Source: Cyclobacteriaceae bacterium
GTDB taxonomy: Bacteria > Bacteroidota > Bacteroidia > Cytophagales > Cyclobacteriaceae
Assembly (NCBI GenBank): GCA_028285445.1
Contig: JANQPQ010000034.1
Location: 124,001 to 188,000 of the forward strand
DNA: 64,000 nt
Direction of reading: 5' to 3'
The notes beneath the pieces were generated by a model. It was not told the DNA's origin and ran no database searches. It saw nothing but the letters and a program-made list of their open reading frames with translations. The position numbers and the translations under genes are program-made. Positions 9,020-17,667 of this stretch are shown piece by piece; the stretch's first letter is position 1, and each line of letters starts with the position of its first letter.

Positions 9020-10171
9020 CTAAAAGGATATACCTACCGCTACTCCGGCGGTAAGTGGAGAAACTGTAATGGCCTGGTCGGTTTGCCTATTGTTTAGATT
9101 GATACTTCCATAAGGTCTCACTATCCAGTCTATACTTCCACTTTGCAGGTAAAATGGCACCGCCATTCTAAGGTTAATTGGCAATTGATATAAGCCAACA
9201 AGGTTGTTGCCCATGTTTCCAATGTGCTTTAGAACTTCAACCCTGCTTTCGAGAGATTTCTTAATTCGTCCTGGTAGTGCGTAGCCCAACCCCAGAGAGC
9301 CACCAACAGACCAGTTTTTGATTGTTACTTTTTCAGAAATCAAGTTTTGGTTTTCAGCGACATCAACAAAATGTTGATAGGTAAATTCGAGATCGGTAGC
9401 GCGGTAGTCAGCCATTACGCTGGCATTAACTTCAATTCTTTCAGTGAGAGGAATACCAAATTGTACTTCGGGTTGAAAACCCAGGCGTTTGAAGGAAATT
9501 CCAGGAAGACCCTGAACCTGATGCATTAACAACGCATCACCAGGGTTAGGAGTAGTGGATACGGAATTGTAAGTGACTCCTGCCATCAGGCTAACATGAA
9601 ACTTTGTAGATGCGGCCCGACTAACTCGGTTTTCTACGGCTGAAACTACCGGCATGGAAAAAGTGTAATTCTCCAGTACCAGTTTTCGATTTGATAAAAA
9701 GGGAAGAGGGTGCTTATCGTTAGTATTCTCCAGGCTTAAGTGATCTTCATCGCGAATTTCAACCGTGGACGATACGAAGTTCTCTGCTGCGGTGGCCTCT
9801 GGTGGCATACCTTCGGCCAGTTGGGGGTTAGTATTTTTAAGCTGATCTAATTGCTTAATCCCCTGCGGTGGCTGCGTTAATTCGGTGAGATTATCTGGCT
9901 TTTCATTTCCCTTGGGCGAGAAGTTTTCTTTGGACGAAATGCCCGCTTCAGACTTCACATTTGCCGTTTCAACCGGGCCGAGCAGAAAAATAGCAAGAGC
10001 AAGCACTCCAATTGAGAACAATTTTTTCCAGCCAATGCCCGTATTACCTGGAGCCTTGGTTTCTAAATCTCTTTCAATATTTTGCCAAAGCCCAATACCA
10101 CGGTCACTCTCGTAATTGTCGAACTTGGAAGTTAGTATTTGCCTTATGTGATTATCCGAAGATTTTTTCAT
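9020..10171 (-). CDS. Anti-sigma-like membrane protein with outer-membrane-barrel-like C-terminal domain
   Basis: 383 residues. Residues 1-48 are soluble and would be cytoplasmic (LTSKFDNYESDRGIGLWQNI). One membrane helix follows (KLFSIGVLALAIFLLGPV, about 49-66), then a long Ser/Asn/Pro-rich linker to about residue 185. The C-terminal half has alternating beta strands resembling an outer membrane beta-barrel protein (FHVSLMAGVTYNSV, VGGSLGLGYALPG, final VSPLTAGVAVGISF). The start overlaps the ECF sigma gene by 20 bp, which suggests a sigma/anti-sigma pair. The topology is odd: a single inner-membrane helix joined to a barrel-like domain. The anti-sigma role is inferred from position and layout. 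Confidence 0.7.
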   Translation of the reverse strand: MKKSSDNHIRQILTSKFDNYESDRGIGLWQNIERDLETKAPGNTGIGWKKLFSIGVLALAIFLLGPVETANVKSEAGISSKENFSPKGNEKPDNLTELTQPPQGIKQLDQLKNTNPQLAEGMPPEATAAENFVSSTVEIRDEDHLSLENTNDKHPLPFLSNRKLVLENYTFSMPVVSAVENRVSRAASTKFHVSLMAGVTYNSVSTTPNPGDALLMHQVQGLPGISFKRLGFQPEVQFGIPLTERIEVNASVMADYRATDLEFTYQHFVDVAENQNLISEKVTIKNWSVGGSLGLGYALPGRIKKSLESRVEVLKHIGNMGNNLVGLYQLPINLRMAVPFYLQSGSIDWIVRPYGSINLNNRQTDQAITVSPLTAGVAVGISF

Positions 10172-10709
10172 GAACTTCGTTTTTTTTTAATACTGAAATC
10201 AACTTGCGTTTGGCACGGGTGAGCAGCACCCTGCTGGAGCTTTCGGCAAGGTTAAGCTTGCCGGCTATCTCTCTATGGCTAAAACCTTCTACCATATGAA
10301 GATTAAATACAATGCGCTGGTTTTGGGGTAAAATGCTAAGGAGTTCTATTATCTCGTCAGCGCTCATCCTATCCAGATTGTGAGCGTCATTTTCAGAAAA
10401 GTGTACATCCCTGGCCTCTTCCAGATCCACCAGTGCCTCAGACTTCCGTTGGTGGTAATGGTCGATTGCGGTGTTGATAGTGAGTCGGCTGGCCCAGGCA
10501 AAGAAGTTATCTACCGTTGCTTTTTGTTCAATCTGCCTGAAGACCTTAATCATGGATTCTTGAAATATGTCCTCGGCTTCATCTTGACTGCTACTATAGC
10601 GGCAACAAATACCCATCACCTTACCATTTAGGAGGTCAAAAAGATCGCGTTGCGCAAGAGGATCCTTATGCGCACATCTCTCAAGTAGTTCAGGTAATGA
10701 ATGCTCCAT
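10152..10709 (-). CDS. ECF RNA polymerase sigma factor
   Basis: 185 residues. Region 2 is visible (DLLNGKVMGICCRYSSSQDE, then AEDIFQESMIKVF and FFAWASRLTINTAID), and region 4 ends the protein (LPQNQRIVFNLHMVEGFSHR, REIAGKLNLAESSSRVLLTR). It should direct RNA polymerase to an envelope-related regulon and be held inactive by the overlapping downstream gene. The 20-bp overlap with that gene suggests coupled translation. The target promoters are not identifiable here. Confidence 0.93.
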   Translation of the reverse strand: MEHSLPELLERCAHKDPLAQRDLFDLLNGKVMGICCRYSSSQDEAEDIFQESMIKVFRQIEQKATVDNFFAWASRLTINTAIDHYHQRKSEALVDLEEARDVHFSENDAHNLDRMSADEIIELLSILPQNQRIVFNLHMVEGFSHREIAGKLNLAESSSRVLLTRAKRKLISVLKKNEVHEKIFG

Positions 10710-10769
10710 AAAAAGATATCTGACCCACTAAAATCGTAGGACAGACATCTACCGTTTTGGGTGAATCGC

Positions 10770-11504
10770 TTACTCTACTATCTCTATCGTTGCCTGGGCA
10801 ACAATGTATTTATCGAAATTCTCCACTATGAAATTCCCGTTTGCATCAGTTGATGGGGTACCATGGTTGTTAAAATTTCCATTTATGCCTACTTCATAAA
10901 TAAGGTCAATGGTACCAGTAACATCCTCGGGGGCGGTAAAGGTTATGGTAACCGTTTCATCAACTCCACTAATGTTTATGCTTAAGGTTTCTGTTGCATC
11001 ATCGGAGGGCGCATTCAACACAACTTGTCGTACTCCACCACTAGTGAGATTTGCAGGCCCCCCACAAAAGAAATCATTGGCAAGAAGATCTATTTCAATA
11101 AATTCGCCCTGCTTAACCTGGGCATAATCAAAAATGCCAGCATCACTGCAGTCTGTAGTCTCCAGTGTTCTAACACTTATAGTACCCCTTCTGGCGGAGC
11201 CATCGCTTGCTACAACATCTATAGAGAAGGCGTCGGTTCCGTCAGTGAACGACGCACTTGGTTGATACCTCAGGTATTGGAAGTCTGTAACCAGGTCTAT
11301 ATCACCTTTTTCAGCATTTTGGCCGCTCACTACGGTGGTTCCGAAGGCACCACTGCCCAACGCTACAGACGGATTCCAAATGGTAGGTCCTCCGGGTACT
11401 ACCAAAATTTCAGCTTCAAAATCTGGCCCAACATCGGCACGGTGGATATCGCAACCAGCAAATACTAATGCACAAACAAAGACAGGAAGTAATTTTCGTT
11501 TCAT
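10770..11504 (-). CDS. Lipoprotein with Ig-like/cadherin-like beta domains
   Basis: 244 residues with a lipobox LVFAGC (cysteine near residue 18). The body is beta-rich. A 'Bacterial Ig / Big' style segment YLRYQPSASFTDGTDAFSID and a second module (FIEIDLLANDFFCGGP, then TFTAPEDVTGTIDLIYEV) resemble cadherin-like repeats. It is on the same strand and 60 bp upstream of the ECF sigma gene, so co-transcription is possible. It is probably displayed at the cell surface or in the periplasm. No enzymatic motif is visible. Confidence 0.7.
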   Translation of the reverse strand: MKRKLLPVFVCALVFAGCDIHRADVGPDFEAEILVVPGGPTIWNPSVALGSGAFGTTVVSGQNAEKGDIDLVTDFQYLRYQPSASFTDGTDAFSIDVVASDGSARRGTISVRTLETTDCSDAGIFDYAQVKQGEFIEIDLLANDFFCGGPANLTSGGVRQVVLNAPSDDATETLSINISGVDETVTITFTAPEDVTGTIDLIYEVGINGNFNNHGTPSTDANGNFIVENFDKYIVAQATIEIVE

Positions 11505-11640
11505 GATCTAATGATTAAGAGTTTATCCTGGTTGGGCTTTACTTTATTATTAAGACTGCTAAAGACGCAGAAACGCTTCATCAGACTGAAATTAAATTTT
11601 TCTGCAACTTCTTTCTGTAAGCTCCGTTATGAGAAAATAT

Positions 11641-11704
11641 CAATACTACAATTAGGACATTGTAAATTTTTTACTATTATTGCAATACTACAATTAGGAT
11701 ATTG
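11641..11704 (+). promoter_or_regulatory. Two 22-bp direct repeats upstream of padR (candidate operator)
   Basis: CAATACTACAATTAGGA starts at 11641 and again at 11683. Each copy extends to 22 bp with one difference (C or T at position 18). The copies are 42 bp apart, about four turns of DNA. The second copy runs directly into the start codon of the PadR gene, so a bound protein would block both transcription and initiation. Same layout as upstream of the PadR gene at 4.6 kb. Autoregulation is inferred. Confidence 0.6.
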
Positions 11705-12046
11705 ATGATGAAAAAGTATCAACTTGGTGAATTCGAAGAGATAGTGCTGCTAACAGTAGGCGTGCTGTATGACGAAGCCTATGGAGTGGCCATCAAGGAT
11801 GAGATAGAGCGTCGAGCACAGAGAAAAGTTAGTGTGGGAGCGTTACAATCAGCTTTAAGAAGAATGGAAAAGAAAGGCTACCTGGAATCTCGGGAAGGGG
11901 AGCCCAATGCATTGCGTGGAGGGAAACCAAAGCGATTCTTTACCATTAGCTTCTACGGTAAGCAGGCATTGCAAAATGTAAAAGACATAAGGAAGGAACT
12001 TTGGGAAGCCATCCCTGATGTTGCCCTGGATGTTCAACAAAGATGA
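11705..12046 (+). CDS. PadR family transcriptional regulator
   Basis: About 113 residues. Possible starts are TTG 11702, ATG 11705 and ATG 11708. The third gives MKKYQLGEFEE, which aligns without gaps with the other PadR protein in this window, so 11708 may be the true start. The winged helix-turn-helix (GVAIKDEIERRAQRKVSVGA) and wing (RGGKPKRFFTIS) are clear. It overlaps the next permease gene by 4 bp, so the two are translationally coupled. It probably represses the operon through the paired repeats that abut its start. Confidence 0.93.
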   Translation: MMKKYQLGEFEEIVLLTVGVLYDEAYGVAIKDEIERRAQRKVSVGALQSALRRMEKKGYLESREGEPNALRGGKPKRFFTISFYGKQALQNVKDIRKELWEAIPDVALDVQQR

Positions 12047-14667
12047 TAAAGCATTTAGCAGATCGATTATTTAAGTGGTTTTGTCATCCTGATTTCTATG
12101 GCGACATCAGTGGAGATTTGGAAGAACTGTATCAAAGAAATCTGGAAGAGAGTCGCTTTCCACAGCTTAGATATCTGCTGCAAGTAATTGGTCTTTTTAG
12201 ACCATCGTTAATTAGACCCTTTAGTCAAAAACTCAAAATAAATACCATCATGCTTAACAACTATTTCAAGATCAGTGTGAGGAACCTCATACGACAGCGG
12301 CTATTTACCACCATCAACGTGGTAGGACTTGCCTTCGGTTTAGCTGCTTTTCTACTCATTAATGAGTACGTGCGATTCGAGAAAAGCTACGACGGATTCT
12401 TTAAACAGTCAGATCAGCTTTACAGGCTATCAACACTTTCTGTGGTTAATGGGCAGATTGAAACCAAAGACGCTATGATGACTCATCCGGCGGCCATGAA
12501 TATGTCTAAGGAGATGCCGGAAATTCTCAACTACACCAATAGCTGGAAGCTGGGTGAGGTGGTTTTTCGAAAAGACCAATCTGTAGTTTATGAAGAGGTG
12601 GTATCGGCCGACTCAAACTTTCTACACCTTTTTACATACGAGGTGTTGCAAGGTGATAGAGAAACTATGCTAAAGCAACCGAATAGCCTGGTATTTACGA
12701 AAACCAAGGCCAGGGAATACTTTGGCGATACAGACCCTGTTGGTCAAACGGTTGAAGTGCTTGGTAGCTACAATAGATCTTTTGAAGTTACTGGCGTTAT
12801 TGAAGATGTTCCGGAAAATACGCATTACAAATTTGATGTGTTGATGTCAGAGGGAAGCCTGGTTCATAGAAGGGACTACATGGAATGGAATTGGAACAAC
12901 AACTATACCTTCCTCCTGTTGGATAAGAATACGAACATGTCGGCATTAAGGGAAAAAATAGATGCCTTCTGTAAGAAAACGTATGGGGAAGAAACAACAG
13001 AATTCTACGACGTTCATCCTATCCAGGACATTCACCTGAAATCGGATTTTACCTATGAGCCGGAGATAAATGGCAGTGAAAAGGCAGTTTCTTTTCTTAC
13101 CGTGATCTCCATCTTTATTCTAATAATTGCCTGGGTAAACTATATTAATCTCGCTACCGCTCGTGCCGCTGACAGGGCAAAGGAAGTTGGTCTGCGAAAA
13201 GTAATAGGTGCCTTCAAAGCACAGCTGGTGTGGCAGTTCCTATTTGAATCGATGTTGGTTAATCTACTGGCGGCGCTATTTGCCATTGGTATCGCCGAGC
13301 TTTTTCTTCCGTACTTTAATGCCTTAGTTGGGAAACAAATAGCTTTTCATGTATGGGAGAGCCAACCCTTCCTGATTAATCTTACAATTTTCTTTTTTAT
13401 CGGATCGTTCCTCGCCGGTTTCTATCCATCATTGGTTTTGTCAGGATTTAAGCCGGTAGTGGTTTTGAAGGGAAAGTTTCGAAGCTCTAAGAAAGGAGCT
13501 ACACTGAGGAAGGGCTTAGTGATTTTTCAATTTGCTGCTTCAATTACACTGATCGCTGGTACCTTAGTCGTTTTCCAGCAAATTAATTATATGCAGGGTA
13601 AAGACCTTGGCATCTCCACTGACTACGTGGTAGGAATAACCATACCAAGAGTAGAGCAAGATAGGCGGGAAGAACACCGAAGTAAGATTGGCGCCTTCAA
13701 AGATGAACTTCGGCAACATAATTCTGTACTTGGTGTTGGTTCTACTTCAGACCTGCCCGGAGGAGGTAGTAGCGACATCAGCTCAACCACAACATCGGTG
13801 GGAATCGTTGGACATTCAGACCAGAAGAGAGGAACTACCTATTTACAATCGATTGATGACAACTTCATTCCAACATTAAATATGACAATAGTGGCTGGCA
13901 AAAACTTCGATCGAAACCGGGCATCAGATTCAGTAGCAGTAATGGTGAATGAGGCTTTCTTGCGCAAACTAAATATACCCAATGCAGAAGATGTGGTTGA
14001 TGAACTTGTGCAGTTTGGCGATAGTGATGATGAGCCGCAGACCTTCTATCTTCTAGGAGTGCTAAAGGACTTTAATCGTACCTCACTTAAAACTGAAGTG
14101 GAGCCTACCGTTTACTGGCCTGCCTTAAATCCTTATACTATTGTAGTAAAGCTTAACGAAGGAGACTATCAAACGGGGTTGCAATTTATAGATGACACCT
14201 GGGGCAAGTTTTTTGCGGATTCACCCTTAGAATACACTTTCCTCGATCAGCGCTTTCAAGACCTTTACGACCAGGACAGAAGGTTTGGTGACGTATCAAG
14301 GGCTTTTTCTATTATGGCCATTCTCATTGCTATGCTTGGGTTGTTTGGGTTATCAGCATTTATGTCTGTGCAACGCACCAAAGAGGTTGGTGTGCGGAAG
14401 GTTTTAGGAGCTGGCCTCATTAACATCATACTGATCTTCTACAAAGAGTTTCTCAAACTGCTGGCTGTAGCCGCGATTATTGGTACGCCACTCACTTATT
14501 ACGCTATGAACTCGTGGCTTGGCAATTACGCTCATCGCATTGCCTTCCCGTGGTACTTAATTGCATTGGCCACAGTAGTTGTGGTGCTCTTTGCCCTGGT
14601 TACAGTAGGTTACCAAACTTATAAGGTGGCAATTCTTAAGCCAACCAAAACCTTGCAATACGAGTAA
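12043..14667 (+). CDS. FtsX/MacB-type ABC permease with N-terminal prefix domain
   Basis: 874 residues. The prefix domain (LFKWFCHPDFYGDISGDLEE) occupies about residues 1-65. The first membrane helix is at roughly 87-107 (TTINVVGLAFGLAAFLL). A MacB-like periplasmic core and FtsX helices follow (VISIFILIIAWVNYINLATA), then a second core and helices (AFSIMAILIAMLGLFGLSAF). The family signature RTKEVGVRKVLGA is present twice in variant form. It is the second gene of a two-gene PadR operon. No ATP-binding subunit is nearby, so the ATPase must be encoded elsewhere or the permease acts without one. Confidence 0.93.
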   Translation: MIKHLADRLFKWFCHPDFYGDISGDLEELYQRNLEESRFPQLRYLLQVIGLFRPSLIRPFSQKLKINTIMLNNYFKISVRNLIRQRLFTTINVVGLAFGLAAFLLINEYVRFEKSYDGFFKQSDQLYRLSTLSVVNGQIETKDAMMTHPAAMNMSKEMPEILNYTNSWKLGEVVFRKDQSVVYEEVVSADSNFLHLFTYEVLQGDRETMLKQPNSLVFTKTKAREYFGDTDPVGQTVEVLGSYNRSFEVTGVIEDVPENTHYKFDVLMSEGSLVHRRDYMEWNWNNNYTFLLLDKNTNMSALREKIDAFCKKTYGEETTEFYDVHPIQDIHLKSDFTYEPEINGSEKAVSFLTVISIFILIIAWVNYINLATARAADRAKEVGLRKVIGAFKAQLVWQFLFESMLVNLLAALFAIGIAELFLPYFNALVGKQIAFHVWESQPFLINLTIFFFIGSFLAGFYPSLVLSGFKPVVVLKGKFRSSKKGATLRKGLVIFQFAASITLIAGTLVVFQQINYMQGKDLGISTDYVVGITIPRVEQDRREEHRSKIGAFKDELRQHNSVLGVGSTSDLPGGGSSDISSTTTSVGIVGHSDQKRGTTYLQSIDDNFIPTLNMTIVAGKNFDRNRASDSVAVMVNEAFLRKLNIPNAEDVVDELVQFGDSDDEPQTFYLLGVLKDFNRTSLKTEVEPTVYWPALNPYTIVVKLNEGDYQTGLQFIDDTWGKFFADSPLEYTFLDQRFQDLYDQDRRFGDVSRAFSIMAILIAMLGLFGLSAFMSVQRTKEVGVRKVLGAGLINIILIFYKEFLKLLAVAAIIGTPLTYYAMNSWLGNYAHRIAFPWYLIALATVVVVLFALVTVGYQTYKVAILKPTKTLQYE

Positions 14668-14754
14668 AGGCCATTTGTACAGAATTGTACCAATGATTTA
14701 AGATATTATCTGACGGGCTTCGTAAATTTCATTTCTTCAATAAATGAAACTACT

Positions 14755-15369
14755 ATGAAGCTCGTCTTCCTTTTTACAGCCCTTTCGGTCATTTCACTTA
14801 CCGCTCTTAGCCAAAAGAAAATTAAGCCTTCTGATATGGAAGATATTTCTCATTTGGCCATTCCAGAATATCCGGAAAAGTATAGCGCAGGTCTGGTTGC
14901 CGCGCGAGTGGTTGACGGATTGTGGTTTAGGTTTTATTGGGCTACAGAAGGATTGAGAAAGGAGGACCTTAGCTATCGGCCCGGTCCGGAAGTGCGAAAC
15001 ACCGAGGAGACAGTGGACCATATTCTTGGAATGACGGGCCTTCTATTAAATGCTACGCTGATGAAAGTAAATGAAGGGGGAAGAGGCTATTCAAACCTCA
15101 GTTACGAAGAAAAAAGGCAACTGGCATTAGATAATATTGAACAGGCTTCAAAGATTCTTAAACAGAGCTCAGCCAAAGACATTGAGAATTACAAGGTGGT
15201 ATTTCAGAACCAGGATGGAACCAGAGAGTATCCCTTCTGGAATTTACTCAATGGTCCCATCATAGATTGTGTTTGGCATTGTGGCCAAATCGTCTCATTT
15301 AGACGCTCTTCGGGAAACCCATTTAACGGAAAGGCCAGTATGTTTCAGGGTCGCCTTCGAGAGGGTTAG
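14755..15369 (+). CDS. Exported DinB-like protein
   Basis: 204 residues. A signal peptide is visible (LVFLFTALSVISLTALSQ). The rest resembles the DinB four-helix metal-binding fold: TEETVDHILGMTGLLLNATL supplies one His, and IIDCVWHCGQIVSFRRSSGN another near the C-terminus. The third ligand is unclear. DinB-like proteins of this kind are usually cytoplasmic thiol-dependent enzymes, so an exported form is less usual. It overlaps the stop of the convergent membrane-protein gene by 4 bp. Confidence 0.75.
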   Translation: MKLVFLFTALSVISLTALSQKKIKPSDMEDISHLAIPEYPEKYSAGLVAARVVDGLWFRFYWATEGLRKEDLSYRPGPEVRNTEETVDHILGMTGLLLNATLMKVNEGGRGYSNLSYEEKRQLALDNIEQASKILKQSSAKDIENYKVVFQNQDGTREYPFWNLLNGPIIDCVWHCGQIVSFRRSSGNPFNGKASMFQGRLREG

Positions 15370-16004
15370 TCGACTTTGCTTCTAATCAGGAAGAAACCGA
15401 TTAAAACTATCCAGCCCACAATAGCGAAAATAAACAGCCTGAAGCCGTGGAGATCTACAAAAACAAAACCGGCTGCGAGCAGAATAATAGCGCTAGAGCC
15501 AATTAAGATTCCCATGTAGGCTATCCATTTTGCAAACCGCTCTCCTTGTAACATTACTATCGACCAAAGCAAGATGGCAACACAAATGCCAACAATGAAG
15601 ATGAAGTCAAAGGCATGGTTCAAGGTGCTGTTGTACCTAATAATATGAATGATTTGGTCAATAGTCTCTGGTGATGCATTGGCATACCGCTGCACGAACA
15701 TGGGTAAGTTAAGACCATTCAGAGCTGCAGCAATCATTACTGCAATCATGGCAGCACCCGCAATGAAGAAAGATAGCATGGCCAAACCCTGATTTTCCTT
15801 AAGTGAGCGTGTTAACCCCCAAAAACCAAAGGTAGTTACGGGAACGGAGGCGATGGCTATGGAATGTGAAACCATACCGATGAAAGATGCTGCCAGGATA
15901 GCCTGAAAGCTGCCACCGACCGGATGTAAAACCATGGTAACTACCATGAGGAATGAGCCGAGGATAAGAGACCACCCGGCGGCGCGATTGAAATTGTTGT
16001 CCAT
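15366..16004 (-). CDS. Integral membrane protein of unknown function
   Basis: 212 residues with about six predicted membrane helices, starting WSLILGSFLMVVTMVLHPVG and ending IFAIVGWIVLIGFFLIRSK. Polar signatures are His-Pro in helix 1 and NHAFDFIF before helix 4. I do not recognise a functional family with confidence; it resembles small DUF4386-like membrane proteins. It is convergent with the DinB-like gene and 98 bp from the methyltransferase gene. Confidence 0.7.
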   Translation of the reverse strand: MDNNFNRAAGWSLILGSFLMVVTMVLHPVGGSFQAILAASFIGMVSHSIAIASVPVTTFGFWGLTRSLKENQGLAMLSFFIAGAAMIAVMIAAALNGLNLPMFVQRYANASPETIDQIIHIIRYNSTLNHAFDFIFIVGICVAILLWSIVMLQGERFAKWIAYMGILIGSSAIILLAAGFVFVDLHGFRLFIFAIVGWIVLIGFFLIRSKVD

Positions 16005-16102
16005 AAGTGCTGTGATTTAGATGTGGCCCAAAATATCCACGAACATCAAATGCAGCACTTGATTGAAATCAAGAAATCCTGACTGCCAGATTTCACCTTG
16101 TT

Positions 16103-16807
16103 CTATGCTGGAATTAGAACTTGCCAACGGAATGCCCACCTCCACTTTAAGTCAAATGAGTTGATGTTGGCAGTGGAGAGAATTGCTTCCAACTCACTCT
16201 TTACAAACCCCCGAAGCACAGATAATGGGGCATCGTATCGCACCATCTTTGATTTGGAGAAGACTCGGGTGAGAAGCTTGATGCTATAGTAAGCTAACCA
16301 ATGGCGATGGAGATCATTTACCACAACGCCAACCCTTGCCTGTTTTTTAAAGGTTTGGAAGAGGTAGCTAAGCTGCTCTTCGGTGAAGTGGTGTAATACA
16401 AGCGTGCAAAGTACCAGGTCGAACTCGAGTTCGGCATATTCCTCACCAAAGACATCCAGTGCTTTGTATTCAATATTGGCAAAGCCCCTGGAATCTTGAC
16501 GAGCATACTCAACTATATGCGGATTGGCGTCGATGCCTATTAATTCCACTTCCAACCCGGCCTTGGCAGCCCATTGGGCAATTAATCGCAGCATGCCACC
16601 GCCACCACAGCCAATATCTGCAATGCGAATTAGGGGTTTAGTGTTGCCACTAAGCAACGTTTCGAGACCATTCATTGTAACGTCATTACCTCCCAGTTTT
16701 TGATTGATATAATCAATCTCACGCAAAGTTTGATGCACAACCTCGCCAGAGCAGTCAAGGTCGTCCATTATTTCTTCGTCTTTGGACCTGTGTTTGAATT
16801 TAGACAA
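16103..16807 (-). CDS. Class I SAM-dependent methyltransferase (type III PKS-associated type)
   Basis: 234 residues. The SAM-binding motif I is IADIGCGGGGMLRLI; the acidic end of strand beta2 is LIGIDANPHIV; motif IV is FDLVLCTLVLHHF. After the Rossmann core comes NDLHRHWLAYYSIKLLTRVF, which I associate with the methyltransferase found beside type III polyketide synthases in Bacteroidota. It is 2.2 kb from the PKS gene and on the same strand, though an ECF operon lies between them. Likely role: O- or C-methylation of the polyketide product; this is inferred from context. Confidence 0.88.
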   Translation of the reverse strand: MSKFKHRSKDEEIMDDLDCSGEVVHQTLREIDYINQKLGGNDVTMNGLETLLSGNTKPLIRIADIGCGGGGMLRLIAQWAAKAGLEVELIGIDANPHIVEYARQDSRGFANIEYKALDVFGEEYAELEFDLVLCTLVLHHFTEEQLSYLFQTFKKQARVGVVVNDLHRHWLAYYSIKLLTRVFSKSKMVRYDAPLSVLRGFVKSELEAILSTANINSFDLKWRWAFRWQVLIPA

Positions 16808-16883
16808 GTGGAAGCAAGGTGAATTATCTCAAAGATAAGGGAAAGCAAGTTGATGACGGTGCCCAATGCCGTTTGATGCCTGC

Positions 16884-16912
16884 ACAAAAAAAGGAGGGTT
16901 TGGGGCCTCCTT
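16884..16912 (-). terminator. Rho-independent terminator after the ECF/HEAT/DUF4097 operon
   Basis: AAGGAGG (16891-16897) pairs with CCTCCTT (16906-16912) across an 8-nt loop. On the minus strand the hairpin is followed by a run of seven T. It lies 20 bp beyond the stop of the DUF4097-like gene, in the right orientation to end that operon. Confidence 0.8.
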
Positions 16913-16932
16913 AATTCTGCCAACTGTAGATA

Positions 16933-17667
16933 CTAATTTTCTCGAATCTCAATTCTTCCGTAGAAGTTCTTAAGCACTACTCTGGGGCCTCCGCCATTAA
17001 TTTTCCTGGCGACGCCTTCGTCATAAGATCGCCTTCCTTGTGAGTAGTCCAATTCCAGCTTGAAATCGCTATCAACTTTTTTGTTGAAGGAATCGATAAT
17101 TACCGATGCCCCATAACCTGTGGGTAGCACCAGTCGTACATTGCCATGGATGGAACTCAAGTAGGAAGGATACTTCTCGGATAGCGCATTATAAGTTGCG
17201 TTGATATCACCATTATTCGTGTGAAGCACTGCAGAACCATTACCACCGGCAATGGTAATGTTTCCCTCGTGAGCGTTGACCTCAATGTTGCCAGAGACAG
17301 ATGAGATGTCAATTTCGTCTCCGAACGTAGTTTCAATGCCCAGCTCAAACTCTTTTGGTACCTTAATCTCCAGGGCAATCCCCTTGGCTCTTCCCCTGTC
17401 TGTAATGTAAATTCTGTTTCGGTTTTCAAGAAAGTCGAAGAAAAAGGAAGGGTTGCGGTTTTTGTTCTTTCGATCGATAATGACGATCTCTACATCCCGG
17501 CGGTTTTCTCCAACCACTTTGATGGGATTGTCAGTGACATCTACCTTTAGAGAACCAACCTCTCCAGGTTCACTAAGCTCAATGGTAAAAGATTCCTGCT
17601 GCGCCTGCGCCATATTGCAGGCGATAAGTAGTAGCGTAAGTAGAATAAGAGTTTTTGACCTTTTCAT
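16933..17667 (-). CDS. Exported DUF4097-like beta-helical protein
   Basis: 244 residues with a signal peptide (ILLTLLLIACNMAQAQ). The body shows short repeating beta strands typical of DUF4097 putative adhesin domains: IDISSVSGNIEVNAHEGNIT, HTNNGDINATYNAL, LSSIHGNVRLVLPTG. Such proteins often lie in operons with ECF sigma factors and anti-sigma factors, as here. The start overlaps the HEAT-repeat gene by 4 bp. It is probably periplasmic or surface-attached and may sense or mark envelope state. No enzyme motif is seen. Confidence 0.82.
   Translation of the reverse strand: MKRSKTLILLTLLLIACNMAQAQQESFTIELSEPGEVGSLKVDVTDNPIKVVGENRRDVEIVIIDRKNKNRNPSFFFDFLENRNRIYITDRGRAKGIALEIKVPKEFELGIETTFGDEIDISSVSGNIEVNAHEGNITIAGGNGSAVLHTNNGDINATYNALSEKYPSYLSSIHGNVRLVLPTGYGASVIIDSFNKKVDSDFKLELDYSQGRRSYDEGVARKINGGGPRVVLKNFYGRIEIREN

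Noticed and set aside
11025-11468. Plus-strand ORF of 147 codons
   Set aside because: Antisense to the lipoprotein with a signal peptide and lipobox; the reverse frame shows no family-like features.
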